Assembly (NCBI GenBank): GCA_947491305.1
Contig: CANLIL010000002.1
Coordinates: 1-64,000, forward strand
Source of the DNA: Flavobacteriales bacterium
GTDB lineage: Bacteria; Bacteroidota; Bacteroidia; Flavobacteriales_D; Crocinitomicaceae
Length of the DNA stretch: 64,000 nt
Direction: 5' to 3'
Shown: positions 1 to 8,291 of the stretch, piece after piece
Numbering within the stretch: the stretch's first letter is position 1
Layout: each line of letters opens with the position of its first letter
Program-made: the position numbers and the translations under genes
Notes under the pieces: generated by a model
Databases searched by the model: none
Seen by the model: only the letters and a program-made list of their open reading frames with translations
What the model was told of the DNA's origin: nothing

Positions 1-732
1 GAAGCAAATGGGCAGCTCACGGCTACACTTTCAAATACGGCCTACTTGCCATTAAGTTTTAGTGTCAACAATGCACCCTTTCAAAATAGTTCTACTTATA
101 CCAAGCAGTTTCAAAATTTGCCATACGGACCATTACTATTAACGGCAAAAGATGGCCATCAATGCACAATAGATACACTACTTACCATTCCATACAACAA
201 TACTTGCTCAGCCTTGTTTACAGCTTCGCCTTCCACAGGCGCAACACCTTTAAACGTTCAATTCTCTAATCAAAGTACCAATGCAACTAATTATGCTTGG
301 GAAATCAATGCAACATCATTGGGTTCAATCTTAAACAATCATATTTTTGATACTGCAGGCACTTATTTCGTTCAACTTTACGCGTGGCAAAATATTCCCG
401 AATGCATTGATTCATTTTCGGTTCAAATCATTGTATTTGATAGCTTAGTTGTCCAAGTTCCCAATGTTTTCACCGTCAATAATGATGGTGTAAATGATGT
501 TTTTTCATTAATTAGCAATCAAGAAATTACTGTTGCATACAGCATTGTTAACAGATGGGGAACAGTTGTAGCATCAGGTACAAGTAAATCACTTCCAATA
601 ACTAATGGTGTTTACACCACAACAATTTGGGATGGACGAAACGCAACAAATGGCGTTTATTTTTACACCATTACTTTACAAAGTCAGGGAGAAAACAAAA
701 TCGTAAATGGCTTTGTGGAGCGTTTGGATTAA
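1..732 (+). CDS. C-terminal part of a T9SS cargo protein (CHU_C type), cut by left edge
   Basis: The reading frame is open from base 1, so this is the 3' end of a longer gene whose start lies outside the window. The 243 visible codons hold the end of a SprB-like repeat, a PKD-type beta-sandwich (signature region around ALFTASPSTG and FDTAGTYFVQLY), and a C-terminal CHU_C gliding-associated sorting domain (VPNVFTVNNDGVNDVF, NRWG, WDGR, NGVYFY, GFVERLD). Known members of this family are exported by the type IX secretion system and displayed on the surface. Every base matches residues 396-638 of the gene at 1054-2970. An internal TTG at 46 could be mistaken for a start, but the homology runs through it. 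The head of this protein cannot be seen. Confidence 0.9.
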   Translation, partial: EANGQLTATLSNTAYLPLSFSVNNAPFQNSSTYTKQFQNLPYGPLLLTAKDGHQCTIDTLLTIPYNNTCSALFTASPSTGATPLNVQFSNQSTNATNYAWEINATSLGSILNNHIFDTAGTYFVQLYAWQNIPECIDSFSVQIIVFDSLVVQVPNVFTVNNDGVNDVFSLISNQEITVAYSIVNRWGTVVASGTSKSLPITNGVYTTTIWDGRNATNGVYFYTITLQSQGENKIVNGFVERLD

Positions 733-793
733 AAGTCATTATTAACTCAACTTTAAACATTTTTTAAGAACCTAACTTAGTTGAAGTTCTAAA
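1..793 (+). repeat. Direct repeat copy 1 (identical to 2239-3031)
   Basis: Line-by-line comparison shows no mismatch to 2239-3031 (offset 2238). The repeat covers the C-terminal coding part of the cargo gene, its stop codon and 61 bases beyond it, and ends just after the first GTTCTAA box. Its left end lies outside the window, so the full repeat may be longer. Confidence 0.97.
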
Positions 794-822
794 TAAGTAC
801 AATTAAGTTCTAATTTAGAACT
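767..822. promoter_or_regulatory. Putative operator boxes, copy 1
   Basis: This segment holds AGAACCTAA (767-775), GTTCTAA at 786-792, and GTTCTAA at 807-813 facing TTAGAAC at 815-821. The last pair forms a perfect 8+1+8 palindrome at 806-822. The two direct boxes are 21 bases apart, about two helical turns. The segment lies immediately before the decayed Xre remnant, where an autoregulating Xre protein would bind. The function is inferred from position, symmetry and the matching boxes at 3005-3051. Confidence 0.5.
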
Positions 823-828
823 ACAAAG

Positions 829-990
829 AAAATAGGTAAAATATTTCGTCAATAAAGAGAATTAAAATGGTGTTCGTTAATTTGAAATCCATCTAAACTG
901 ATTTGAATCAGCATGATTATCGTTAATTAGAAACTTAAAAATAATTGACCAAGAAACAGTATCAAATTTTAGAAGATGAAATCTATTTTT
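829..990 (+). pseudogene. Decayed Xre-family regulator remnant
   Basis: Reading in one frame from 829 gives K-I-G-K-I-F-R-Q-stop-R-E-L-K-W-C-S, which aligns with residues 4-19 of the intact regulator at 3061-3414 (RQIRELKGYS). At nucleotide level 26 of 33 bases match between 844-876 and the start of that gene. Farther on the alignment weakens but continues in the same frame to about 990 (S-K at 892-897, K-L-K-N-N at 931-945, I-F at 985-990), interrupted by several stop codons. It sits at the same position relative to its cargo gene as the intact copy. The stretch 991-1053 is an AT-rich leader of the next gene with no clear feature. The first 20 codons are convincing; the rest is suggestive. 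Confidence 0.65.
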
Positions 991-1053
991 AAAAAAATAA
1001 TAAAAGTTTATTTTTTTTTATTTAATTATAAAAAATGATTAATTTAGTATTAT

Positions 1054-2970
1054 ATGAAAACCACGTTAATACTATTTTTGTTTGTAACAACGCATTATAT
1101 TTTTTCTCAAAAAATATTTTATCAAGACATTTGTAATTGTGGGGTTTCAGGTGCAGGTTTTTCTAATGGTATTTCAGGTTTAGCAAATTCTGGACAGATT
1201 GTAACTAATTTAGATATAAATTCAGTTATAAAAAAAGCATTTTTAATTTATGGTAGATTTGGAGAAACGGAACCAATAACAATAAATTTCAATGGACAAA
1301 ATTTAACTTTATCAACTTCAAATCAAGCCGGTAATAAATTTGTTTCTTTCCAAGAAAATAATTTAGTTGAGTTTTCATCAATTCATATTAAAGACGTAAC
1401 AGAATTTATTAACATAAATCAAAATACATATTTAATTAATACTCCACTTCAATCACATACTATTGGAGAATCAGGTTTTTTTGGGTCTTTCTACTTAATT
1501 ATTGTTTTTGAAAATCCAAATTTCGAAAAATCTGTTCAAACATTAATTGTCAATGAATTGAATTCTAATTCTGTTGTAGATTATAGTTTTAATAATTTAA
1601 TGCCTATAAATAATTTTTTTCCAGTGAGTTTAGCTATTCATTCAGATATTATATGGGATACTATTAATGATGGATCATTTATTGAAGTTAATAATAATCT
1701 CATTGGATTAATCGGGGGGGATGACAACATTAATAGTCAATTTCTCGGAGGAGGAGTTAAAGGTCATTTTTATTATTTAAACAATGAATTGTTTGGTTTA
1801 GATGACGATCTTCCAAATTTATCGATGAATGGAACTGACGGGCTTGCAGATATTAGTTCGATAATTACAAACACCAATAATATAAATATAAGAATGACAA
1901 AACAAATGTCCGCACCTTATAATATGTATCTATCATTTAACCTCGCCTACACTTCCTCCTGCGCTTCATTTCCAGTTACAACATCACCTGACACCTCCGT
2001 TTGTAAAGGTTCCACCTTGCAATTACAAGCTTCAGGCGGAGTACAATACGACTGGCTTCCTGCCGCTGGTTTGAGTTGCAGTACTTGCCCCAATCCAATT
2101 GTTCAAACAGATAGTTCGCAATTCTATACGGTTCGTATTTGGAACAATGATAGTTGTTCTGTGGTGCGTCCAGTTCATGTAACGGTTTATGAACCTGCTA
2201 AATTTTCCAACATTTCAATAACACCAACAACTTGTGGAGAAGCAAATGGGCAGCTCACGGCTACACTTTCAAATACGGCCTACTTGCCATTAAGTTTTAG
2301 TGTCAACAATGCACCCTTTCAAAATAGTTCTACTTATACCAAGCAGTTTCAAAATTTGCCATACGGACCATTACTATTAACGGCAAAAGATGGCCATCAA
2401 TGCACAATAGATACACTACTTACCATTCCATACAACAATACTTGCTCAGCCTTGTTTACAGCTTCGCCTTCCACAGGCGCAACACCTTTAAACGTTCAAT
2501 TCTCTAATCAAAGTACCAATGCAACTAATTATGCTTGGGAAATCAATGCAACATCATTGGGTTCAATCTTAAACAATCATATTTTTGATACTGCAGGCAC
2601 TTATTTCGTTCAACTTTACGCGTGGCAAAATATTCCCGAATGCATTGATTCATTTTCGGTTCAAATCATTGTATTTGATAGCTTAGTTGTCCAAGTTCCC
2701 AATGTTTTCACCGTCAATAATGATGGTGTAAATGATGTTTTTTCATTAATTAGCAATCAAGAAATTACTGTTGCATACAGCATTGTTAACAGATGGGGAA
2801 CAGTTGTAGCATCAGGTACAAGTAAATCACTTCCAATAACTAATGGTGTTTACACCACAACAATTTGGGATGGACGAAACGCAACAAATGGCGTTTATTT
2901 TTACACCATTACTTTACAAAGTCAGGGAGAAAACAAAATCGTAAATGGCTTTGTGGAGCGTTTGGATTAA
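1054..2970 (+). CDS. Secreted T9SS cargo protein with SprB-like, PKD and CHU_C domains
   Basis: This 638-residue protein starts with a signal peptide (residues 1-18, cleavage near FSQ). Residues 20-295 are a beta-rich region I do not recognise. Residues 303-380 form a Cys-containing Ig/PKD-like domain (CKGSTLQLQASGG). About 385-460 is a SprB-type repeat, 465-545 a PKD domain, and 546-638 a CHU_C sorting domain. By family knowledge it is exported through the type IX system and surface-attached, possibly as an adhesin. The head (1054 to about 1940) is strongly AT-rich with A/T-ending codons. From residue 297 codon use shifts abruptly to C-rich codons, and from residue 396 the sequence is identical to the gene at 1-732. 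The head contains a run of seven G at 1714-1720. It is followed by its own Xre gene. Confidence 0.9.
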   Translation: MKTTLILFLFVTTHYIFSQKIFYQDICNCGVSGAGFSNGISGLANSGQIVTNLDINSVIKKAFLIYGRFGETEPITINFNGQNLTLSTSNQAGNKFVSFQENNLVEFSSIHIKDVTEFININQNTYLINTPLQSHTIGESGFFGSFYLIIVFENPNFEKSVQTLIVNELNSNSVVDYSFNNLMPINNFFPVSLAIHSDIIWDTINDGSFIEVNNNLIGLIGGDDNINSQFLGGGVKGHFYYLNNELFGLDDDLPNLSMNGTDGLADISSIITNTNNINIRMTKQMSAPYNMYLSFNLAYTSSCASFPVTTSPDTSVCKGSTLQLQASGGVQYDWLPAAGLSCSTCPNPIVQTDSSQFYTVRIWNNDSCSVVRPVHVTVYEPAKFSNISITPTTCGEANGQLTATLSNTAYLPLSFSVNNAPFQNSSTYTKQFQNLPYGPLLLTAKDGHQCTIDTLLTIPYNNTCSALFTASPSTGATPLNVQFSNQSTNATNYAWEINATSLGSILNNHIFDTAGTYFVQLYAWQNIPECIDSFSVQIIVFDSLVVQVPNVFTVNNDGVNDVFSLISNQEITVAYSIVNRWGTVVASGTSKSLPITNGVYTTTIWDGRNATNGVYFYTITLQSQGENKIVNGFVERLD

Positions 2971-3031
2971 AAGTCATTATTAACTCAACTTTAAACATTT
3001 TTTAAGAACCTAACTTAGTTGAAGTTCTAAA
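2239..3031 (+). repeat. Direct repeat copy 2 (identical to 1-793)
   Basis: This is the second copy of the repeat described at 1-793. It includes codons 396-638 of the cargo gene and 61 bases after its stop. Beyond 3031 the copies diverge sharply, although the following regulator genes are recognisably homologous. Confidence 0.97.
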
Positions 3032-3051
3032 AAATTGTATTTAGGTTCTAA
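3005..3051. promoter_or_regulatory. Putative operator boxes, copy 2
   Basis: AGAACCTAA at 3005-3013 is the reverse complement of TTAGGTTCT at 3041-3049. GTTCTAA occurs at 3024-3030 and 3045-3051, again 21 bases apart. The segment ends 9 bases before the ATG of the Xre gene at 3061. The right-hand box lies outside the identical repeat yet keeps the same spacing as in copy 1, which argues for function. Autoregulation by the Xre protein is an inference. Confidence 0.5.
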
Positions 3052-3060
3052 AACAGCATT

Positions 3061-3414
3061 ATGAAAATTAATTTAGGCCAAAAAGTTCGTCAAATAAGAG
3101 AGTTAAAAGGCTATTCGCAGGAATACATCGCATCAAAAATGGGTGTATCTCAACGTGCGTATAGTAAAATGGAAAACAATGAAACCCGTTTAGATTGGAA
3201 TAAAATTTCAAGAATTGCCGAAATATTTGGGATTGAGCCACATGAATTATCTTCTTTTGATGATAATTTGATATTTAAAAATTGTATTCAATCAGGTAAA
3301 ATAGAACAATTAAATAATAACATGCCAGAAAAATTAATCGAGCAATACGAAATCAGAATCAAACATTTAGAAGGTGAAATTGGGTTTTTAAGAGATATGC
3401 TAAAAAAAGATTAA
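3061..3414 (+). CDS. Xre-family helix-turn-helix regulator
   Basis: This 117-residue protein has an N-terminal HTH_3 fold at residues 7-62 (RQIRELKGYSQEYIASKMGVS, then YSKMENNE) typical of Xre/Cro-like DNA-binding proteins. The C-terminal helix, about residues 84-117 (EKLIEQYEIRIKHLEGEI), has a heptad pattern suggesting a coiled-coil dimer. It follows the cargo gene on the same strand after 90 bases that carry repeated GTTCTAA boxes, so it probably controls itself and perhaps the cargo gene. A decayed homologue stands behind the neighbouring cargo copy at 829-990. The target genes cannot be determined from the sequence. Confidence 0.88.
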   Translation: MKINLGQKVRQIRELKGYSQEYIASKMGVSQRAYSKMENNETRLDWNKISRIAEIFGIEPHELSSFDDNLIFKNCIQSGKIEQLNNNMPEKLIEQYEIRIKHLEGEIGFLRDMLKKD

Positions 3415-3440
3415 TGTTTTTTACTGATAGTTTAAACAAA

Positions 3441-3473
3441 AAAAAAGGAGTATGAATTTCATACTCCTTTTTT
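3441..3473. terminator. Bidirectional intrinsic terminator
   Basis: A hairpin with stem GGAGTATGA/TCATACTCC and a 3-base loop is flanked by A runs on the left and T runs on the right. It lies between the convergent Xre gene and lpdA and can stop transcription from both sides. Confidence 0.85.
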
Positions 3474-3487
3474 ATTTATACTAAATC

Positions 3488-4891
3488 TTATACATGTAAA
3501 GCGCGATTGTCTGTTGCAGCCAAAGCAGCTTCTTTCACTGCTTCCGAATACGTTGGGTGAGGGTGACAAATGCGTGCAATGTCTTCTGCTGATGCTCTGT
3601 ATTCCATCGCTACCACTGCTTCCATAATCAAATCAGCAGCTCTTGGTGCTATCATGTGTACACCTAACACTTCGTCTGTTTTGCTGTCTGCGATAACTTT
3701 AACTAATCCTGCTGTATCCATACTTGCGCGTGCTCTACCCAATGCTTTGATTGGGAATGAACCTACTTTGTATTCAACGCCTTCAGCTTTTAATTGCTCT
3801 TCTGTTTTACCAACAGCAGCAACTTCAGGCCATGTGTAAACAACACCAGGAATAAGGTTATAATTAATATGTGGTTTTTGTCCTGCGATTGTTTCAGCTA
3901 CAAATACACCTTCTTCTTCAGCTTTATGAGCAAGCATTGCTCCGCGAACAACATCACCAATGGCATAAATGTTTGGAACATTCGTTTGTAAATGATCATT
4001 TACATCAATTTGACCACGATCTGTAACTTTTACACCTGCTGCTTCTAAGTTCAAACCTGCTGTAAATGGTTTTCTACCAACAGCCACTAAACAATAGTCA
4101 GCTTCTAAGGTAACTGTTTCACCTTTTTTATTCAATGCAGTTAAAACAACGTGATTTCCTTTGTTTTCTACTTTTTGAACCTTTGACTCAAAATGAAATT
4201 TAAAGCCTTCTTTTTTCAAAACTTTTGTCAATTCTTTACCAAGTGCTGCATCCATTGTTGGAAGAATAGAGCTGTTAAATTCAATCACTTCAATTTCAGT
4301 TCCTAAACGACCGTATACAGATCCCAATTCTAGCCCAATTACTCCACCACCGATTACCAACATTCTTTTTGGAATCTCTTTCATGACCAATGCTTCCGTA
4401 GAAGTAATGATTCTTTTTTTATCTGGCTCCATTCCTGGAAAAAAGTTAGGTTTTGAACCAGTTGCAATAATAATATTCTTAGAAGTGATGTTGGTTTCAC
4501 TTCCATCATTTGCCGTAATTTTAATCGTGTTTTTATCAACGAATGAACCTAAACCGTGAATTACTTCAATTTTGTTTTTATCCATTAAAAATTTAACACC
4601 TGCGCACGTTTGAGAAACAACATCGCTTTTACGTTGAATCATTTGCGTGATGTTTGCTTGAACATCTTTTACATCAATTCCGTGTTCTTTGAAATTATGG
4701 ATGGCATTATGGTAATGTTCCGATGAATCTAACAACGCTTTAGAAGGAATACAACCAACATTTAAACATGTACCACCTAAAGTGTCATATTTTTCAATAA
4801 GAGCTGTTTTCATTCCTAATTGAGCACAACGAAGTGCAGCAACGTATCCACCTGGTCCTGAACCAATAATTGTAATGTCGTAAGCGTTCAT
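3488..4891 (-). CDS. lpdA: Dihydrolipoyl dehydrogenase (E3)
   Basis: This 467-residue flavoprotein reoxidises dihydrolipoamide in the 2-oxoacid dehydrogenase and glycine cleavage complexes, passing electrons to NAD. An N-terminal FAD Rossmann motif (GSGPGGYVAA) is followed by the redox disulfide motif GGTCLNVGCIPSK with Cys42 and Cys47. A second dinucleotide-binding motif GGGVIGLELG binds NAD. The FAD-contacting segment YAIGDV and the C-terminal catalytic HPHPTYSE pair are present. Length is normal for the family. It is monocistronic here, with a TAACTTTG -7 element about 18 bases before the ATG. lipA, which makes the lipoyl cofactor, lies 3.4 kb away on the same strand. Confidence 0.97.
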   Translation of the reverse strand: MNAYDITIIGSGPGGYVAALRCAQLGMKTALIEKYDTLGGTCLNVGCIPSKALLDSSEHYHNAIHNFKEHGIDVKDVQANITQMIQRKSDVVSQTCAGVKFLMDKNKIEVIHGLGSFVDKNTIKITANDGSETNITSKNIIIATGSKPNFFPGMEPDKKRIITSTEALVMKEIPKRMLVIGGGVIGLELGSVYGRLGTEIEVIEFNSSILPTMDAALGKELTKVLKKEGFKFHFESKVQKVENKGNHVVLTALNKKGETVTLEADYCLVAVGRKPFTAGLNLEAAGVKVTDRGQIDVNDHLQTNVPNIYAIGDVVRGAMLAHKAEEEGVFVAETIAGQKPHINYNLIPGVVYTWPEVAAVGKTEEQLKAEGVEYKVGSFPIKALGRARASMDTAGLVKVIADSKTDEVLGVHMIAPRAADLIMEAVVAMEYRASAEDIARICHPHPTYSEAVKEAALAATDNRALHV

Positions 4892-4908
4892 TTTATATTA
4901 ATTTTTTA

Positions 4909-4916
4909 CAAAGTTA
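4909..4916 (-). promoter_or_regulatory. -7 promoter element of lpdA
   Basis: On the minus strand this reads TAACTTTG, matching the Bacteroidota -7 consensus TAnnTTTG, 17 bases before the lpdA start. A TTG lies 23 bases farther upstream as a possible -33 element. Confidence 0.5.
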
Positions 4917-4955
4917 GGATTAACAATTGATTTTATGAGCAATTTATGAATAAAA

Positions 4956-4983
4956 AAAGGGTCACTTTATTAAGTAACCCTTT
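4956..4983. terminator. Intrinsic terminator after the BNR cargo gene
   Basis: The hairpin has stem AAAGGGT plus ACTT pairing with AAGT plus ACCCTTT across one mismatch. On the minus strand it is followed by a T run. It ends the minus-strand gene at 5002-8121. Confidence 0.75.
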
Positions 4984-5001
4984 CAATTTATTTTGTGAAA
5001 A

Positions 5002-8000
5002 TTATCGTTTAATAAATTTCACTGTATCGTTTTGTTTTCCAGCAATTAATTTCACGATGTATGTTCCATTTGATAAATCATCACCGTCGATTTTAATTGT
5101 TTGAGCACCTTCAGAAACATTTTTCTCAGTAATTGTTTTAACCAATACTCCAGAAATAGAATACACGTAAACGCTTACATTCGAAGTTTCTTTTAAGTTG
5201 AATGTCAATGTTGCGTTATCTGTAGTTGGATTTGGATAAACTTTCAATTTCGTTTTAAACTCACTTCCGTTTGTTCCATTTCCATTTCCATCAATTCCTA
5301 AATAAGCAGCAGATGCCCAGATTCCACGACCGTAAGTTCCAATGTAAATTTCACCTGGTCTTCTGTTACCTTCGTTCCAAGTTCTCCAAGATTGACGCAC
5401 ATGGTAAACTGGTGTCCCTTCAAATCCTGCTGATGCATTTGACCAAGAACCACCACCGTTTTCAGATACAAATACACCATTTGACGTTCCAACAACAATT
5501 ACATCTGAATCATCTCTATCAATAATTCCATCATAACAAGCAACTGCAGGATTAGTAATTGAAGTTAAAGCAGTGAATGTAGGTGATGAACTCGTTGCAT
5601 TTAACGATCGTTTCATTGCTCCTCCAAATCCTGAAAACACAACTAAATCATTTGCATTGCTCGGATTTACTGCAATACCTTGGTAGTTTGATGTCGTAAT
5701 TTGTGTTTTGGTTGTTCCAATTGGAGCCATTGCCATACCCGTAATATCATTTACCCAATATCCTGCTTTTTTCTTAAAGTCAGGATCAGAAATATATGCA
5801 CTGCCTAAGCCATCAATTCTGTAAACACCACCAGCACCTGTAGAAATGTAACAATGGTTTAAATTTTTAGAAAATTCAACATCAACAGTAATTGATTCAT
5901 TACTACCTGCATTTCCACCGCCAATTCCTTGTGCTATTTTCACCCAAATAGGAGCTAAAACGCCAAGTTGTAACGCGCTTCTAGTTCCCCAGATTTCTCC
6001 ACCATTTATGTTAACATAAAATAAGAACCATGATTGGTATGGATCCTGTACCATTAAAGTATCCCAAGAAACATTAATTTTATAAGTATCTGTTCCTAAA
6101 CTTAATTTTTTACCATTGTTAGGATTGAACGCATAATAGTGTGTATAAGTTCCTTTACTTTGAACAACAACGATTCCGTCACCAGCAGGATAATGAACGG
6201 TTAGGGTATCACCAATTGATGGATTTGTAGGAGTTCCAGCAGCACTTGCAAATGGTGTCCATCCATAATTTCCAATCAAAACAGTTTGTCCATTGATTGC
6301 ATTTACAATTGAAACATCTAAAATAGTATACGCTGGATTAAAATATGCTGTATCATCAAAGTACAAATTAGTAGTTGTTGTATATTTCATACTATCTCCT
6401 GTAGCTTTACTTGGAATACTTATCTTATCACCAGCCGTATAATTTTTAGTTGGCAAGAAAATAACAGAATCTTTAGAATTTAAATCGTAATACTCTGCTA
6501 AAAACATAGACGATTGAAAAGGATGAATAGATCCTTCTGTTCCAATAGCGGCATAAGTAGTTGGTAAAGCAGGAACAAAAGAACCCCAACTTTGACCTCT
6601 ATCACTTGAACGAGAAAACGAGTTGTAGTAAATACTTGAGAACATTATACTTGGATTGAAGAATGAAATCTCACACGACATCCCATCACCGCCTCCAACT
6701 TCTCTAAATTCTTTAGTATTCAAAAAGTGATCGTTGTACGTTGTTCCGTTATCTTGAGCACCACCCATTACAGACCCATCTTTATCGAAAGCAATACCAT
6801 AATATTGTGTTACATTGTAACCTCTATTTGCAGGATACCAAGTTTGACCTTCATTAACCGTTATTCCAACACCGCCATCATTTCCAACATACAATCTTCC
6901 TGTGTTGTCCCATTTCATTTCATGGTTATCAGCGTGAACATATCCTGGAGAAGATGGAGCTAGAAACCATTGTGATAATTTTTGAAAACCACCATAAGCG
7001 GGGCTACTCGTTGTTTGCGTCCATTTCCAAATGTCGATTCCACCGATTAATATTTTTTCATTATCCGTTGCTGAGACAGAAACAATTGAATTATACGTCC
7101 CTTGATTTCTGTAAATATCTAAGTTACTTGGTGTTCCTGATGGACCAACGAATTGTGACCAAGTTTGACCATTGTCGTGAGAAACATTCATACCGGATAA
7201 ATTTGCATTTGTTCTTACAGCGTAAAGTGAATAATTTCCACCAATTTTATTTGGTGAAATAGCATATTCAATACGTTGTGAACCAACTGGAACAACTGTT
7301 GCTCCTGAACCAGATTTATCTGTCCAAGTTGTGCCTCCGTCTGTTGAAACGAATGTTTTATTTGAACTAAAGGCACCAACAATTACTTGCCCATCTTTAG
7401 AAACTTTAAATGCAGAACAAGCACCAGAAACTCCTGTAACACTTGTTAGAGCAGCGTCTCCAACTTTCCATTTTTTCAAACCTGAACTAGTCGCCATCCA
7501 AACAAAATTGTCAACATCATTTGATTCAACTTCAGTACTTGCAGTTGTGCCTGGAATTTTAGCCCATGTTGCACCAGCATCAGTTGAATACCAGACACCA
7601 TTTCCAGGAGCCCATCCTTCTTGATTTGATCCTGTTGCAACATACAATGTTCCATCAAGTGTTTGTGTCATACTAGAAATATTTGGCGAAGCGCCTGCAT
7701 CGATATATGAATCTACTCTTGTCCAAGTATTCGCTCTGTTTTCTGTAACAAAAATACCTCCAGAAACACCACCAGCCCAAACACGGTTTACGTTTGAACG
7801 ATCAACTTGAATTGCACGCGTTCTACCTCCAATATTATCTGGGCCTCTTTCAACGAAAGAAATACTTTTGTTTTTAGGAAGCGTTAAAAGTTGTTTTTCG
7901 ATCAATTCCAATTTTGCAGAAGAAATGCGTTCTCCAGTAGTTTCATCAATGTAACGAGCTTCTAACCATTTTTGAGCATCATTTGCACTTTTACTTTCCA

Positions 8001-8121
8001 TTGAAGGCAAGTCTTTTTGAGCATATTGACCATTGTTTTCAATTCCCCAAGGACTAACAACAACGATTGCTGCAGCTGCAACAATACCTACTATTCCAAA
8101 GATTATTTTTGTTTTTTTCAT
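5002..8121 (-). CDS. Large secreted BNR/sortilin-like beta-propeller protein with T9SS type A sorting domain
   Basis: The 1039-residue protein has an N-terminal hydrophobic export segment (residues 8-25). Many repeats of the form S-x-D-x-G-x-T-W (STDAGATWAKI, STDGGTTWTD, SHDNGQTWS, SENGGGSWS) mark BNR/VPS10-type beta-propellers like those of sortilins and GH74-like proteins. The C-terminal 80 residues (KLKVYPNPTTDNATLTF, then GTYIVKL, VKFIKR) are a type A T9SS sorting domain that directs export and surface anchoring. No catalytic residues of a known glycosidase can be assigned by eye. It is a single-gene unit between two intergenic regions with its own terminator. The region 8122-8291 upstream (170 bases) is AT-rich with no other feature. 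Confidence 0.85.
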   Translation of the reverse strand: MKKTKIIFGIVGIVAAAAIVVVSPWGIENNGQYAQKDLPSMESKSANDAQKWLEARYIDETTGERISSAKLELIEKQLLTLPKNKSISFVERGPDNIGGRTRAIQVDRSNVNRVWAGGVSGGIFVTENRANTWTRVDSYIDAGASPNISSMTQTLDGTLYVATGSNQEGWAPGNGVWYSTDAGATWAKIPGTTASTEVESNDVDNFVWMATSSGLKKWKVGDAALTSVTGVSGACSAFKVSKDGQVIVGAFSSNKTFVSTDGGTTWTDKSGSGATVVPVGSQRIEYAISPNKIGGNYSLYAVRTNANLSGMNVSHDNGQTWSQFVGPSGTPSNLDIYRNQGTYNSIVSVSATDNEKILIGGIDIWKWTQTTSSPAYGGFQKLSQWFLAPSSPGYVHADNHEMKWDNTGRLYVGNDGGVGITVNEGQTWYPANRGYNVTQYYGIAFDKDGSVMGGAQDNGTTYNDHFLNTKEFREVGGGDGMSCEISFFNPSIMFSSIYYNSFSRSSDRGQSWGSFVPALPTTYAAIGTEGSIHPFQSSMFLAEYYDLNSKDSVIFLPTKNYTAGDKISIPSKATGDSMKYTTTTNLYFDDTAYFNPAYTILDVSIVNAINGQTVLIGNYGWTPFASAAGTPTNPSIGDTLTVHYPAGDGIVVVQSKGTYTHYYAFNPNNGKKLSLGTDTYKINVSWDTLMVQDPYQSWFLFYVNINGGEIWGTRSALQLGVLAPIWVKIAQGIGGGNAGSNESITVDVEFSKNLNHCYISTGAGGVYRIDGLGSAYISDPDFKKKAGYWVNDITGMAMAPIGTTKTQITTSNYQGIAVNPSNANDLVVFSGFGGAMKRSLNATSSSPTFTALTSITNPAVACYDGIIDRDDSDVIVVGTSNGVFVSENGGGSWSNASAGFEGTPVYHVRQSWRTWNEGNRRPGEIYIGTYGRGIWASAAYLGIDGNGNGTNGSEFKTKLKVYPNPTTDNATLTFNLKETSNVSVYVYSISGVLVKTITEKNVSEGAQTIKIDGDDLSNGTYIVKLIAGKQNDTVKFIKR

Positions 8122-8291
8122 CGTGTAATTATTACAAAATTAAAGTAATGCGACCGCCAAATTAATAAAAAATCAAAACATATGTTAATTTATCATTACT
8201 TTTTTGAGTCTATTTTTCAAAATTATTAATTAATCGTTTTAAGTCTATTCTTTATGATTCAATTTTCAACTAAATTATACAGGTCTAATGT

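Noticed and set aside
46-732. A separate 228-residue gene starting at TTG 46
   Set aside because: The frame is open to base 1 and identical to the interior of the gene at 1054-2970, so it is the end of a larger gene cut by the window.
6727-7262. Plus-strand open frames inside the BNR cargo gene
   Set aside because: They are antisense shadows of a well-supported gene and show no family motifs.
8122-8291. Small gene or RNA in the spacer between the BNR cargo gene and lipA
   Set aside because: The stretch is AT-rich, with no credible start-stop frame and no stable hairpin.
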